Assembly (NCBI RefSeq): GCF_023702065.1
Contig: NZ_QFDM01000003.1
Span: forward strand, 310,001-374,000
Direction of reading: 5' to 3'
Source of the DNA: Methanoculleus oceani
GTDB lineage: Archaea > Halobacteriota > Methanomicrobia > Methanomicrobiales > Methanoculleaceae
Length of the DNA stretch: 64,000 bases
The notes under the pieces are model-generated. The model was not told where the DNA came from, did no database searches, and saw only the letters and a list, made by a program, of their open reading frames with translations. The translations under genes and the position numbers were made by a program. The stretch's first letter is position 1, and the number at the start of each line of letters is the position of its first letter. This document shows, in pieces, positions 1 through 8,746 of the stretch.

Positions 1-1
1 C

Positions 2-412
2 TTTGCCCTCACGCTGCTTGCAGGGGCGGTCATCATCGGAACGGTCGCAATAAGCTTCGTCTCTCCGCTGTACGCTCCGGCGTACCTCGCCGTCGCCGCC
101 CTCCTCTCCGGGGCGGTCATCGCAGTCTTCTGCACGAAATGCCCGATGCGGGGGGAGGGGTGCATCCACTTCTTTCCCGGCAGAGTTGCAGCCCTCCTTC
201 CGGCCCGGCGGGGGAAGTATACGGCCGTCGAGATCGCCGCAGTCTCGGTTGCACTCCTCCTTATCGCCGCAGTTCCCCAGTACTGGCTGCTCTCGCAGAT
301 CCAACTGTTCGCACTCTTCTGGGTGCTTGCCGGCACGGGCATCTTCCTGATCCTTCGCCGCGTCTGCCCGGGATGCGACAACGCCTGCTGCCCGTTGCGG
401 CCGAAGGAGTGA
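2..412 (+). CDS. Membrane protein with cysteine clusters (5' end outside window)
   Basis: The frame is open from base 2 and ends in TGA at 410-412, giving the last 136 residues of a longer protein. Four hydrophobic segments are visible, two before and two after a cytosolic or external loop. The loop opens with a CTKCP motif followed by another Cys six residues later, and the C-terminus ends in a second Cys group (VCPGCDNACC). Two Cys groups of this kind suggest metal or Fe-S binding or disulfides, but this is inference. I do not recognise the family. The start codon lies upstream of the window. Confidence 0.6.
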   Translation, partial: FALTLLAGAVIIGTVAISFVSPLYAPAYLAVAALLSGAVIAVFCTKCPMRGEGCIHFFPGRVAALLPARRGKYTAVEIAAVSVALLLIAAVPQYWLLSQIQLFALFWVLAGTGIFLILRRVCPGCDNACCPLRPKE

Positions 413-510
413 TCCGTAGAGACCGACGGATTTTTAGCCCCATGCGGTCGTGAAATCCCTGCGTGCACAATCTTCTCGACCCCATTCGGGAATCGGGGGA
501 GAGATCCTTT

Positions 511-522
511 CCAAAATATCTT
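511..522 (+). promoter_or_regulatory. Putative TATA box for the drug exporter gene
   Basis: An A/T-rich element (AAAATATCTTAA) is centred about 30 bases before the ATG at 548 in otherwise GC-rich DNA. No Shine-Dalgarno sequence is seen before the ATG. The spacing fits an archaeal promoter giving a leaderless or very short-leader transcript. Confidence 0.45.
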
Positions 523-547
523 AATCCAAACAGCAAACACATTCAGT

Positions 548-2041
548 ATGCATCAGACGGACGGCAACGCCTCACAGCAGCGGTACACGCTGCTCATGGT
601 CTCGATCGCCCTTGCGATGTTCATGACGTCGCTTGACGGGACGATCGTGAACATCGCCCTCCCAACGATATCGACGATCTTCGACCTCCCTTCAACAACG
701 GTCAGCTGGGTTGCAACGACGTACCTGCTGGTGCTGACGGGCTCAATCCTCGTCTTTGGCAAGGTTGCCGACAGGATCGGTTTCAAGACCGTATTTCTCG
801 CCGGATTCGGTGTCTTCACAGCAGGCTCGTTCTTCTGCGGTTTCTTCCCGGAGGCCTTCGACTCGTTTGGGGTGCTGATCGGGGCAAGAGTGCTCCAGGC
901 AATCGGTGGAGCGATGATCGCCGCCATCGCACCGGCCCTGGTCGCGGCGTTTCTCCCGATGAAGATGAAAGGGAAGGCGATGGGAGTCGTGACGACGTTT
1001 GCAGCGTTCGGGACCGCGGCCGGCCCGATCCTCGGTGGAATCCTGACGCAGTACCTCTCCTGGAACTGGATCTTTTTCATCAACGTCCCGGTCGGGATCG
1101 CGGCCATCCTGCTCGGCTCATACGCGATACCGGCAGGCCGGACGGCAACCGGCACGCCCTCGCCGTTCGACCGGCTCGGTGCGGTCCTGATCTTCGTCGG
1201 GCTCGGATCCCTCATCTACGCCGTCAGCGAAGGGTCCGCGCTCGGCTGGACCGACCCGACGATTCTTGCGGCACTCGCGGCTGCAGGCGCCGCGCTCGGG
1301 TACCTCGTCCTTCACGAGCAGAAGACGGCCGACCCGCTGCTCGACTTCCGGCTCTTTGGGAACCGGAACTTCCTCTACGTCAACCTCATGCTCGCCCTCT
1401 CCTACTTCCTCTTCGGCGGCGTCAACTACCTCCTCCCGTTCTTCCTCGAACTGGTAAAGGGCTTTGACCCGTCGACCTCCGGGCTCGTCCTCACCGCGCT
1501 CTCGTTCGCCATGATGGCAAGCGGCTTCCTCTCCGGCATGCTCATAAACAGCATCGGGAACAGGAGGCTCTGTATTGCCGGCGCGCTCGCAGTCTCCGCC
1601 GGGTACCTGATGTTCCACTTCTTCTCGGCAGAGAGCACGATATACTACATCAGCGGCGCACTCGCCGCCGTGGGGTTCGGTCTCGGCCTCATGCTCTCGC
1701 CGGGCACGAACATGGTGATGAACATGGCTCCCCGCGACCGGCAGGGCATGATCTCGAGCCTCATCTCCGTGGAGCGCACCGGCCCGATAACCCTCGGCAT
1801 CTCCTTCATCAGCATGCTTTTTGTCCAGGCGATGCTCACGGTCGCGTCGCATCGCCACGTCACGGCGTCCTCTCCGGCCGAGATCAGGATAGAAGTGCTT
1901 TCGACGGGGTTCGATTTTGTCTTCGTCGCCGTCTTTGCGGTCTCGCTTGCCGTCGTCGTCCTCGCCATCTTAAGCCGCGACGAGGTTCACGCCGACAACC
2001 TCGAAGAGGAGACCTTCGGGGCTGCGGCCGTCGGGGCGTGA
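548..2041 (+). CDS. MFS drug exporter, DHA2 (EmrB/QacA) family, 14 TM
   Basis: Predicted proton-driven multidrug exporter in the cytoplasmic membrane. The 497-residue length and about 14 hydrophobic segments fit the DHA2 family. Family signatures are visible: LDGTIVNIALP in TM1 (the D-x-T-I-V-N motif), GKVADRIGFK after TM2 (motif A), GARVLQAIGGA in TM4 (motif B), and GPILGGIL in TM5 (motif C, typical of antiporters). The start at 548 follows a TATA element by about 30 bases. The gene stands alone; no TetR- or MarR-type regulator is adjacent. It converges on the PKD protein gene and shares a terminator hairpin with it. The substrate cannot be inferred. Confidence 0.93.
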   Translation: MHQTDGNASQQRYTLLMVSIALAMFMTSLDGTIVNIALPTISTIFDLPSTTVSWVATTYLLVLTGSILVFGKVADRIGFKTVFLAGFGVFTAGSFFCGFFPEAFDSFGVLIGARVLQAIGGAMIAAIAPALVAAFLPMKMKGKAMGVVTTFAAFGTAAGPILGGILTQYLSWNWIFFINVPVGIAAILLGSYAIPAGRTATGTPSPFDRLGAVLIFVGLGSLIYAVSEGSALGWTDPTILAALAAAGAALGYLVLHEQKTADPLLDFRLFGNRNFLYVNLMLALSYFLFGGVNYLLPFFLELVKGFDPSTSGLVLTALSFAMMASGFLSGMLINSIGNRRLCIAGALAVSAGYLMFHFFSAESTIYYISGALAAVGFGLGLMLSPGTNMVMNMAPRDRQGMISSLISVERTGPITLGISFISMLFVQAMLTVASHRHVTASSPAEIRIEVLSTGFDFVFVAVFAVSLAVVVLAILSRDEVHADNLEEETFGAAAVGA

Positions 2042-2095
2042 CCCCCGCCCCGTGTATATCGGAAACCGGGACGAATCCGGGCGCCTTCAGAAGAG

Positions 2096-2127
2096 GGCGG
2101 GGAGGTTCTTCTCCCCGCCGCTTTTTT
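2096..2127 (+). terminator. Hairpin plus T-tract terminator
   Basis: A perfect 9-bp inverted repeat (GGCGGGGAG / CTCCCCGCC) with a 6-base loop is followed by GC and six T residues. It lies between the convergent exporter and PKD genes and should end the exporter transcript. The PKD stop lies only a few bases downstream. Confidence 0.6.
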
Positions 2128-2133
2128 ACGAAT

Positions 2134-3696
2134 TTAGAAGACCACGAAGGCCTGGCTTGTCGCCTGGCACGTGTTCCCGTCGTCGAGCGTCACGACCAGC
2201 GTGACCGTATAGGTCCCTTCCGACGTGTAATCGTGGGTGACGTCCTGGCCGCTGCCGGTCGTTCCGTCGCCGAAGTCCCAGGCCCACGTCTGGACGTTGC
2301 AGTCACCCTGGATATCGACGTTGCCGCGGAACGAATTCCCGTCTGTCGTGATGCTTGCCGAGCAGGAGCAGGGCTCCGGAGGAGGAACCACCGTGACATC
2401 CGTCGTTGCCTGGCAGGTGGTGCCGTCGTCAAGCGTCGCCACCAGCGTAACCGTGTAGGTTCCTTCCGCTGCGTAGGCGTGACTGGCGGTCTCGCCCTCA
2501 CCGGTCGCTCCGTCGCCGAAGTCCCAGGCCCACGTCTGGACGTTGCAGTCCCCGTCGACCGTAGCCGAGCCCGTAAAGGCAACCGGTTGCTCGGGGTCGG
2601 CCTGTTCGCGGTCTTTCGCGATGCTTGCCGTGCAGGAGCAGTTCTCCTCCGGTGGCGGCGAGACGGTGACGTCGCGAGACGTGTTGCATGCTGTGCCGTC
2701 ATCGAGGGTCACGTTCAGCCTGACCGTGTAGGTTCCCTCCGCGGTGTAAGCGTGACCGGGGGTCTCGCCCTCACCGGTCGCCCCATCGCCGAAACTCCAC
2801 ACCCATGCCTGGATGGCGCAGTCCCCGTCGACCGATGTCTGGTCGGTGAAGTCGACCGTGTCGTTGACGCCGGGGCTCTGCGGGCTCCAGGTGAAGTCTG
2901 CCGTGCAGGAGCAGTTGTCGACGGGAAGCGGTGAGACACTGACGTTTTCGGACGCACTGCATCTCGTTCCGTCGTCGAGGGTCACGTTCAGTCTGACCGT
3001 GTAGGCTCCTTCCGCGGTGTAAGCGTGACTGACGGTCTCACCGTCGCCGGTTGCCCCGTCGCCGAAGTCCCAGGCCCATGTCCGGACATTGCAGTCTCCC
3101 GAGACCGTGGTATTGCCGGTGAAATTAACCGTGTTGTTGACGGCAGGGCTCTCCGGGTTCCAGGTGAAGTTCGCCCTGCAGGAGCAGTTGCCGGGCCCGG
3201 GCGTCGGAGTGGGTGCCTGAGTGGAGGTCGGAGTGGAGGTCGGCGGACAGACCACTCCCGCGGGACAGCCCGGCCGCCCCTCGTCGGGGCCCGTGCAGAC
3301 CTGGTAGGCTGCATCGTCACCGTGGAGTTTGAGGAGAACGAGGTCCCACGACCCGGTGGAGTTGTCATACCAGGCAACCAGGTCGCAGGATATCGTGGGG
3401 TTCATCTGGTCGTAGGAGTCGTTCGTGAGCTGGTACTCCCTGCCCGAAGTATGGTTGAACAGGAAGATGTCCCAGTTTCCGTTCCTATAGTCGCTATAGA
3501 CGATCCGATTGCCGGATATATCTGCATGTGAAAGGTTATTCGGGAAAACTTCAAGTGCTCTGGTGAGACCGGGCATGCCCGGCTCGCCGCTGGTCAAGGT
3601 TCCAGCCTGAGGAGCTGCAGTGGCGATCACGGCAATCGAGATGACCGCTACAATGAAAACTACCAGATAGGTTACAGGTAATCGGGGTTTTCTCAT
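2134..3696 (-). CDS. Secreted or surface protein: partial beta-propeller plus four PKD domains
   Basis: A 520-residue exported protein. Residues about 7-28 form a signal or anchor helix after an MRKPRL start. Next come two TolB/WD40-like blade repeats (about 40-115: GNRIVYSDYRNGNWDI and a second VAWYDN...WDLVL), a Thr/Pro linker, and four PKD modules of about 85 residues (roughly 165-520). Each PKD carries a WDFGDG- or WSFGDG-type motif and begins with a CSC pair. The domains are close copies of one another. The start at 3696 (not the in-frame ATG at 3738) puts the signal peptide at the N-terminus and fits a TATA box about 30 bases upstream. PKD arrays in methanogens are usually cell-surface adhesion or envelope proteins. 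A full propeller needs 5-7 blades, so this one is incomplete. Confidence 0.85.
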   Translation of the reverse strand: MRKPRLPVTYLVVFIVAVISIAVIATAAPQAGTLTSGEPGMPGLTRALEVFPNNLSHADISGNRIVYSDYRNGNWDIFLFNHTSGREYQLTNDSYDQMNPTISCDLVAWYDNSTGSWDLVLLKLHGDDAAYQVCTGPDEGRPGCPAGVVCPPTSTPTSTQAPTPTPGPGNCSCRANFTWNPESPAVNNTVNFTGNTTVSGDCNVRTWAWDFGDGATGDGETVSHAYTAEGAYTVRLNVTLDDGTRCSASENVSVSPLPVDNCSCTADFTWSPQSPGVNDTVDFTDQTSVDGDCAIQAWVWSFGDGATGEGETPGHAYTAEGTYTVRLNVTLDDGTACNTSRDVTVSPPPEENCSCTASIAKDREQADPEQPVAFTGSATVDGDCNVQTWAWDFGDGATGEGETASHAYAAEGTYTVTLVATLDDGTTCQATTDVTVVPPPEPCSCSASITTDGNSFRGNVDIQGDCNVQTWAWDFGDGTTGSGQDVTHDYTSEGTYTVTLVVTLDDGNTCQATSQAFVVF

Positions 3697-3723
3697 ACAA
3701 TTCCCGAGGGGGGTAAACTCAAC

Positions 3724-3736
3724 ATAATATATAAAC
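3724..3736 (-). promoter_or_regulatory. Putative TATA box for the PKD protein gene
   Basis: On the minus strand the sequence reads TTTATATATTAT, centred about 33 bases before the ATG at 3696. It supports the downstream start and suggests a very short leader. Confidence 0.5.
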
Positions 3737-3974
3737 ATTATTATAAAAGTGAGGCATACCCGGTCGCACCCGGGCGGATCCCGGTGAAGATCCCGGGCAA
3801 CTCTAAGTCGAAAAACGCCGGTGGCAGGCCGGATCGCTCCGGAGGTACCCTCGTAGAGCTACGGCGATAGGGGCGCCCCGACCGTGCCCTCAGTGGGATT
3901 CCGCTGCGGAAACGGTGCGGCGCAGGAGAGGGGTTTTGTCTCGTGCGGACACCGGAAGGCGCCAGGTTCGTGCA

Positions 3975-5468
3975 TCACGCTTCGGGGGCGGAGACGTCCG
4001 CCGGCCCCTCACCGCTGATGAGTCTGACGCGGACCATCTCCGCCAGGTCGTCCGTCGTCAGGAGGAGGAGCGTGTCCCCGGCTTCGATGATCGTGCTGCC
4101 GCCCGGGACAAAGCGTTCGTCCCCTTTCTGCATCAGGATGATGAGGGCGCCTTTCGGCAACCCGAGGTCGACGACCTGCTTTCCCACCGCCGGGGCGTCG
4201 GGAGGGATGACCAGCTCGAGCAGCTCGCTCGGCGTGTCGGGGTCCACCTCGAATTCCCGGGAGAGTCTCCGCGTCTCCTCAAGCGGGGCGGCGAGACCGA
4301 GCCAGCGGGCGACGGAGGGGATCGACGTCCCGTGAACAAGCGCCGAGACGAGGACGATGAAGAAGACGATATTGAAGATCGTCTCCGCGTTCGGCACGCC
4401 CGCAACAAGCGGATAGGTCGCGAGGATGATCGGGACGGCACCCCGCAGCCCCACCCAGGAGACCAGGGCCTTCTCGTTCATCGGCATCTTCCAGGGGAGC
4501 AGCGTGATCAGGACGGCAACCGGCCGTGCAACCAGGATCAGGAAGATGGCGGCGAGAAGGCCGGGAACGATCGCCGGTAGGAGCTCCGAGGGGAAGACAA
4601 GGAGGCCGAGCGCAAGGAACATCAGGATCTGCATCAGCCACGCGATCCCGTCGTGAAACCGGATCAGGCTCTTTTTATGAACGACGATGCTGTTGCCCAT
4701 GACAAGCCCGGCGATATAGACCGCAATGAACCCATTTCCTCCGACGGTGGCGGTCAGCCCGTAGGTCAGCAACACCATCGTGAGGGTGAGCACCGGGTAG
4801 AGTCCCTCGGACTCCAGTTTGAGACGGTTGAGGAGCCAGACGATGGCCTGTCCTATCCCGTAGCCGAGAAGGCCGCCGACTGCCATCTGCTGCACGAACA
4901 TCGGGATGAGAGTGAAGAACGATGAGCCCGGGATGAGGATCAGGCCGATGATACCGGTGGTGAGGAGGATCGCCATGGGGTCGTTGCTGCCCGACTCAAG
5001 CTCGAGGAACGGCCGCAGGTTTCCCTGAAGGCGCGCTCTTGCCGTTCTCAGGACCGAGAAGACCGCCGCCGCATCGGTGGACGAAACGACCGCGCCGAGG
5101 AGAAAGCCCGCAAGCGGGGGGAACCCGAGGACCAGGACGGCAAATGCGCCGAGCAGAATTGAGGTCAGGACAACGCCGAGCGTGGAGAGGGCGATACCCG
5201 GCCAGAGAACGGGCTGGATCTGCTCCCACCGGGTATCAAGACCGCCGGAGAAGAGGATGTATGCAAGGGCAATGATCCCGATGATCTGCGCAAGCGCCGG
5301 ATCGTCGAACGGGATGCCGCCCGGACCTTCCGAGCCCGCCAGCATCCCGACGATGAGAAAGATGAGGAGTGCGGGAACGCCGAGCCGCTCCGAGAACTTG
5401 TTTGCAACGATACTTATCAGGAAGAGCAACGCTATGCCGACAAGCAGGAGTTCGAGGGTGAGTATCAT
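3975..5468 (-). CDS. K+/H+ or Na+/H+ antiporter, NhaP2/CvrA type, with RCK_C domain
   Basis: Membrane cation/proton antiporter of the CPA1 group, 497 residues. Residues 1-385 hold about 12-13 TM segments with the CPA1 signatures (FSGGLDTRW, VSSTDAAAVFSVL, and ELESGSNDPMA with the conserved ND pair). Residues about 405-490 form a TrkA-C/RCK_C domain (PPDAPAVGKQVVDLGLPKG ... AGDTLLLLTT), the architecture of E. coli NhaP2 (CvrA). Such proteins export K+ or Na+ in exchange for protons, with the RCK_C part sensing a ligand. It is transcribed divergently from the AI-2E family gene across a 340-bp gap. A role in K+ or osmotic balance, opposite in sense to kdp further on, is likely. The ion is not determined by sequence alone. 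Confidence 0.9.
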   Translation of the reverse strand: MILTLELLLVGIALLFLISIVANKFSERLGVPALLIFLIVGMLAGSEGPGGIPFDDPALAQIIGIIALAYILFSGGLDTRWEQIQPVLWPGIALSTLGVVLTSILLGAFAVLVLGFPPLAGFLLGAVVSSTDAAAVFSVLRTARARLQGNLRPFLELESGSNDPMAILLTTGIIGLILIPGSSFFTLIPMFVQQMAVGGLLGYGIGQAIVWLLNRLKLESEGLYPVLTLTMVLLTYGLTATVGGNGFIAVYIAGLVMGNSIVVHKKSLIRFHDGIAWLMQILMFLALGLLVFPSELLPAIVPGLLAAIFLILVARPVAVLITLLPWKMPMNEKALVSWVGLRGAVPIILATYPLVAGVPNAETIFNIVFFIVLVSALVHGTSIPSVARWLGLAAPLEETRRLSREFEVDPDTPSELLELVIPPDAPAVGKQVVDLGLPKGALIILMQKGDERFVPGGSTIIEAGDTLLLLTTDDLAEMVRVRLISGEGPADVSAPEA

Positions 5469-5808
5469 CTATGAATACGAATCACGCTTGCGGCACTTTA
5501 ATACTGATCCTCCAATCATTCGGGCGGAGACTTTCCGCTGCCGGCCCTGCGAGACCTCATCGGCAACAGCACCGCCCGCAGCCCTTCGACGGTGGCGGGG
5601 ATGTCCCCTCGATCCGTGCCGGCGTCCCGGCAGAACCCGGCGTGAGCAATCGAGAGGACGGGTGCCGAAGTCCGCCGGCGACGGACGTCGTCCCGGCATC
5701 GGGGACGACGACGCAGATAAATGCGTCAACTGCCGGAGCTGTCGGTCCGGCAACCTCCGTTGCATTTCGCGGCATTAATATAGTTATCGCTAAAACACGT
5801 CACTCAGG
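5469..5808. other. Divergent intergenic region (340 bp)
   Basis: Lies between the divergent antiporter and AI-2E family genes. No convincing coding sequence or structured RNA is seen. The right end carries a TATA element for the plus-strand gene. Confidence 0.6.
5775..5783 (+). promoter_or_regulatory. Putative TATA box for the AI-2E family gene
   Basis: TTAATATAG centred about 30 bases before the ATG at 5809, with no Shine-Dalgarno before the ATG; fits a leaderless or near-leaderless transcript. Confidence 0.5.
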
Positions 5809-6894
5809 ATGGCAGACACTCCAATTCTCCCCCGGTCCGCGGGCACCATACTCCTGCTGACGGCAGCAGTATTCCTCATCATCGGAATCCAGGCGCTCGC
5901 ATATATCATCACCATCATCGTCGTATCGTTGATCCTCGCCATGATCGTCTATCCCGCGACGAAAGCGCTCCGGTCGAGGGGTCTGCCGGAGATCGCCGCC
6001 GTCGGTGCGGTCACCGTCATCGCCTGCGTTGCAGTCCTGCTGATCTGCTATCTCGTCTTCTTCTCATTTGAAAACCTGATATCGGCCCTCCCTCTCTACC
6101 AGCGGGAATTGACCGCCAGGCTATCCGAGATCCTCACACTCCTGGACAGGTACGGGATCGATACGGGCTCGTTCTCCCCTTCTTCGGTTAACCTGCAGGG
6201 ATTTGCCGGATTTCTCTCTTCGTCCGCCATAAGTATCGCGGACCTTCTCCTCTACCTCTTCTTCATAGCGGTAACGACAATCTTCACGCTCATCGAGGCA
6301 CCGCGAATGCCCGAGCGCATACGGAGGGTGACGAACAGACCGGAGAGTGTCGAGGGATTCTCCCGCATGAGCAGGTTCCTGATCGACTTCGTCATCGTCA
6401 GGACCGAGGCAAACCTCGTCCACGGTTTCCTCTTCGGCGCGTTCCTCTGGGTCACGGGGGTGCACGCAGCCGCACTCTGGGGAGTGCTGACGTTTCTGCT
6501 TGCTTACATCCCCTACATCGGCCTTATCGTCGCGGCACTCCCGGCGATCTTCTTTGCCTGGCTCCAGTTCGGGCTCTGGGGCGCGATCGCGGTGATTGCA
6601 GCCGTCGCAGTCCTGAACGCGCTGGTGGAGAACCCTATCTTCGCACACTTCGCATCGAGGCGCTTCGATATCCCCGCCCTCGTGGTCATTCTTTCGGTCA
6701 TCTTCTGGGGATGGGCTCTCGGCGTTGCCGGGATGATCTTCGCCGTTCCGCTCACCCTCATCGTCCTGATGATCCTCCAGTTCAGCGACGACTGGGCCTG
6801 GGTGAACACAATTCTGGGCGTCGACCACCTCTTTACGGGAGAACAAACGCCCCCGGCGGAGGGCAGGGAAGCCGAGGCCCCGCCGGTGAGGTAA
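5809..6894 (+). CDS. AI-2E family permease (PerM/TqsA-like)
   Basis: A 361-residue integral membrane protein with the AI-2E family layout: two early TM pairs (residues about 12-85), a poorly conserved external region (about 90-140), then a cluster of TM segments from about 140 to 330 ending in the family hallmark ENPIFAHFASR followed by PALVVILSVIFWGW. Members export varied small molecules or ions; some bacterial homologues act as Na+/H+ antiporters, and only a few are tied to AI-2. The acidic, Pro-rich tail (about 340-361) is probably cytosolic. It is monocistronic, with its own TATA box. Confidence 0.85.
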   Translation: MADTPILPRSAGTILLLTAAVFLIIGIQALAYIITIIVVSLILAMIVYPATKALRSRGLPEIAAVGAVTVIACVAVLLICYLVFFSFENLISALPLYQRELTARLSEILTLLDRYGIDTGSFSPSSVNLQGFAGFLSSSAISIADLLLYLFFIAVTTIFTLIEAPRMPERIRRVTNRPESVEGFSRMSRFLIDFVIVRTEANLVHGFLFGAFLWVTGVHAAALWGVLTFLLAYIPYIGLIVAALPAIFFAWLQFGLWGAIAVIAAVAVLNALVENPIFAHFASRRFDIPALVVILSVIFWGWALGVAGMIFAVPLTLIVLMILQFSDDWAWVNTILGVDHLFTGEQTPPAEGREAEAPPVR

Positions 6895-6979
6895 GAAAGC
6901 GGCCCGCGCATACGTTGCGGCACTACCGTGCCGGAAGGTTGATGTCCCCTCTTCACACCTTTTCTTCCGGGAACAGAAA

Positions 6980-7243
6980 ATGCTGCATACACGTGAGATC
7001 ATCCAGAAACTATGGGATGCACAGGGCTACGGGAACCTCGCCGTCTGGGGGGATGGAACGACCGCCGTCACCGCCCCGGGCGAGAACCCGGAAAAAGGCG
7101 GAAAATCGCCGCTCGTGATCTTCAAGCCCATTCCCCTCGTGGGGGGATTTTCGATGCTGGACTTTGCCACCCACGACACCGGTCTGCTGGAGCATATCGA
7201 GACGACGATCCGCGAGGCGGGCGGCGAGATCGAACGGAGCTGA
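6980..7243 (+). CDS. Small hypothetical protein (87 aa)
   Basis: Encodes a soluble 87-residue protein with no signal peptide or TM segment. The first 20 residues look helical (LHTREIIQKLWDAQ) and the rest alternates in a pattern consistent with a small alpha/beta fold. I do not recognise a family. Codon use resembles that of neighbours, which supports it being a real gene. It follows the AI-2E family gene in the same direction after 85 bases, so co-transcription is possible. Confidence 0.5.
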   Translation: MLHTREIIQKLWDAQGYGNLAVWGDGTTAVTAPGENPEKGGKSPLVIFKPIPLVGGFSMLDFATHDTGLLEHIETTIREAGGEIERS

Positions 7244-7369
7244 GGAGGTTTCACCGTTCGGGGAGATGCCTGCGGCGACTGCCCGATGGTCGGAAGGAGA
7301 ACCCGGGCGACACGACCCCGAAAGCAGCGGCCGAAAAAAAAGATTGTTTTTGAGCGGTGCGAGGAAAAG

Positions 7370-7771
7370 TTACTCCGTCGGCTTTCCGTCGTAGTGCTCT
7401 TCCCGGGCCATGGCCTCCTCGCGGGTCTTTCGCACGACCTTGTCCTGGTGCTCGGGCGGCGAGTAGATCGTATAGAGCTTGAGATTGGCGGTCTTTGACG
7501 TGTTCAGGACGTTGTGTTTCGCGCCGCTCGGCACGACCACGGCGCTGCCGTCCTTGACGGCGTGCTTCACATCGTCGATCACGACAGCTCCTTCTCCTTC
7601 CTCGAACCGGAAGAACTGGTCGACATCGTCGTGCACCTCCTCGCCGATCTCCTCGCCGGGCTTCAGGCTCATCAGCACGAGCTGGCTGAACTTCCCCGTA
7701 TAGAGGACTCTGCGGAAATCGGTGTTCTTTACCGTCTCAGTCTCGATATCTGCTACAAATCCTTTCTTCAT
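7370..7771 (-). CDS. Cupin-domain protein
   Basis: A 133-residue single-domain cupin. The first cupin motif is degenerate around residues 40-58 (GEEIGEEVHDDVDQFFRFEEG), and the second is around 75-90 (VVVPSGAKHNVLNTS), giving a partial His/Asp/Glu metal site. Small cupins of this kind (homologous to PF07883 proteins) bind metals or small ligands; some are isomerases or dioxygenases. The substrate is unknown. The start at ATG 7771 is preferred over the in-frame TTG six bases earlier because the purine-rich GGTAGG is 8 bases from the ATG but only 2 from the TTG. An A-tract at 7330-7337 would give a U-tract terminator on the minus strand. Confidence 0.8.
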   Translation of the reverse strand: MKKGFVADIETETVKNTDFRRVLYTGKFSQLVLMSLKPGEEIGEEVHDDVDQFFRFEEGEGAVVIDDVKHAVKDGSAVVVPSGAKHNVLNTSKTANLKLYTIYSPPEHQDKVVRKTREEAMAREEHYDGKPTE

Positions 7772-8120
7772 ATCCAAAACCTACCTGTGATTGGGGCTGA
7801 TTACCGGGTAGTGTTAACGTTTCAATGTGAAGCGCCGCAAGTATTTATCCTTTAGGTCACTGCAGGGAAGCCGGGGATGAATTGCCCCGAGGGCGATTCC
7901 CGGCGGGCAACGCAGGCTCCTCCCTATGCGACGCCGACGGCGATGATCCGGATGAAGACCTCGATGAACCCGGGAACCGGGACGACGGGCGGGCATCATA
8001 ATTTCATCCGCACATCGGAGATCCCGTTGACCCGGATCATAGGATACGGCAACAGAATACGCAGGAAAAAGGTTGAAGGGATACGCGGATCACCCGACGA
8101 TCACGGTGCCCGCTGGGTAT
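7772..8120. other. Intergenic region (349 bp)
   Basis: Contains the upstream region of the cupin gene (a minus-strand TATA-like GATAAATACT near 7840-7850) and the downstream region of the ferritin-like gene. No gene is seen. Confidence 0.5.
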
Positions 8121-8432
8121 CTATGCCTTTGCCCGGAGTTTCTCGATCTCCTCTTCGACCTCTTCCGCACCCCTCTGGTAGAACTCCTTCTCACGGGGGT
8201 CCAGTTCGATAAGCAGGCGATAGAACTCGCCGACGTGCACCTTCTCCTCATCGGCGATATCCCGCAGAACCTCGCGGGCCAGTTCATTGTCGGTTGCGTC
8301 GGCCATCTGGTTGTAGAGCTGAATGGCTTCGAACTCGGCGGCGATCGTGTAGCGCACGGCGCGGATGAGTTCGTTGTGGCTCATCATCCGGTCGATATTG
8401 TTTCCGGCAAACGGTTGTGCAAATTCAGGCAT
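8121..8432 (-). CDS. Ferritin-like protein resembling encapsulin cargo
   Basis: A 103-residue two-helix ferritin-like protein. It carries ExxH-type iron ligands: E in AAEFEAIQLY (about residue 33) and the pair in DEEKVHVGEF (about 62-66). The sequence from HNELIRAV to LIELDP closely matches, from memory, the N-terminal cargo domain fused to the Pyrococcus furiosus encapsulin shell, and it is the size of encapsulated ferritins. Such proteins form annular decamers with ferroxidase activity and normally work inside a shell. No shell protein gene is in this window. The Glu-rich C-terminus (EVEEEIEKL) is helical and may be the docking part. A clear SD (GAGGT) precedes the ATG. Annotation pipelines may call it rubrerythrin-like. 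Confidence 0.75.
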   Translation of the reverse strand: MPEFAQPFAGNNIDRMMSHNELIRAVRYTIAAEFEAIQLYNQMADATDNELAREVLRDIADEEKVHVGEFYRLLIELDPREKEFYQRGAEEVEEEIEKLRAKA

Positions 8433-8746
8433 GTAGTTACCTCACGAGAGTCGTTCCGGCCGCTGTAGCAAGGCCGGCAATGACTTGTTTGCTCAGAGGA
8501 GATATATGCAAGTCGGTTCTGGCATACGGCGTGAGGATAAAGGATATCCGACCCCGGCCGCTGTGACCGGCGGCACGATCTCACGGACAGGGAGCCCGAC
8601 GCGGACTTGCGCGCGTGTGCATCAGGGTTGTGGAGGCCGCAGGGATACCGGCCCGGAGGCACCCATTCAGGGAGCGGCCTCTCCCGTCCGGAACCTTGAT
8701 GGGCAGGCGGAAGAGACCTTGCAGGGAAGAGAAGACAGGAGTCGCC
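8433..8746. other. Intergenic region (314 bp)
   Basis: Divergent gap between the ferritin-like and glycosylase genes. No gene or strong repeat is seen; an in-frame upstream extension of the glycosylase to 8615 exists but lacks family sequence. Confidence 0.5.

Noticed and set aside
1118-1858. Long minus-strand frame (246 codons) opposite the drug exporter
   Set aside because: Composition is Arg/Glu/His-rich with no family features; it is the antisense shadow of a high-GC gene with clear exporter motifs.
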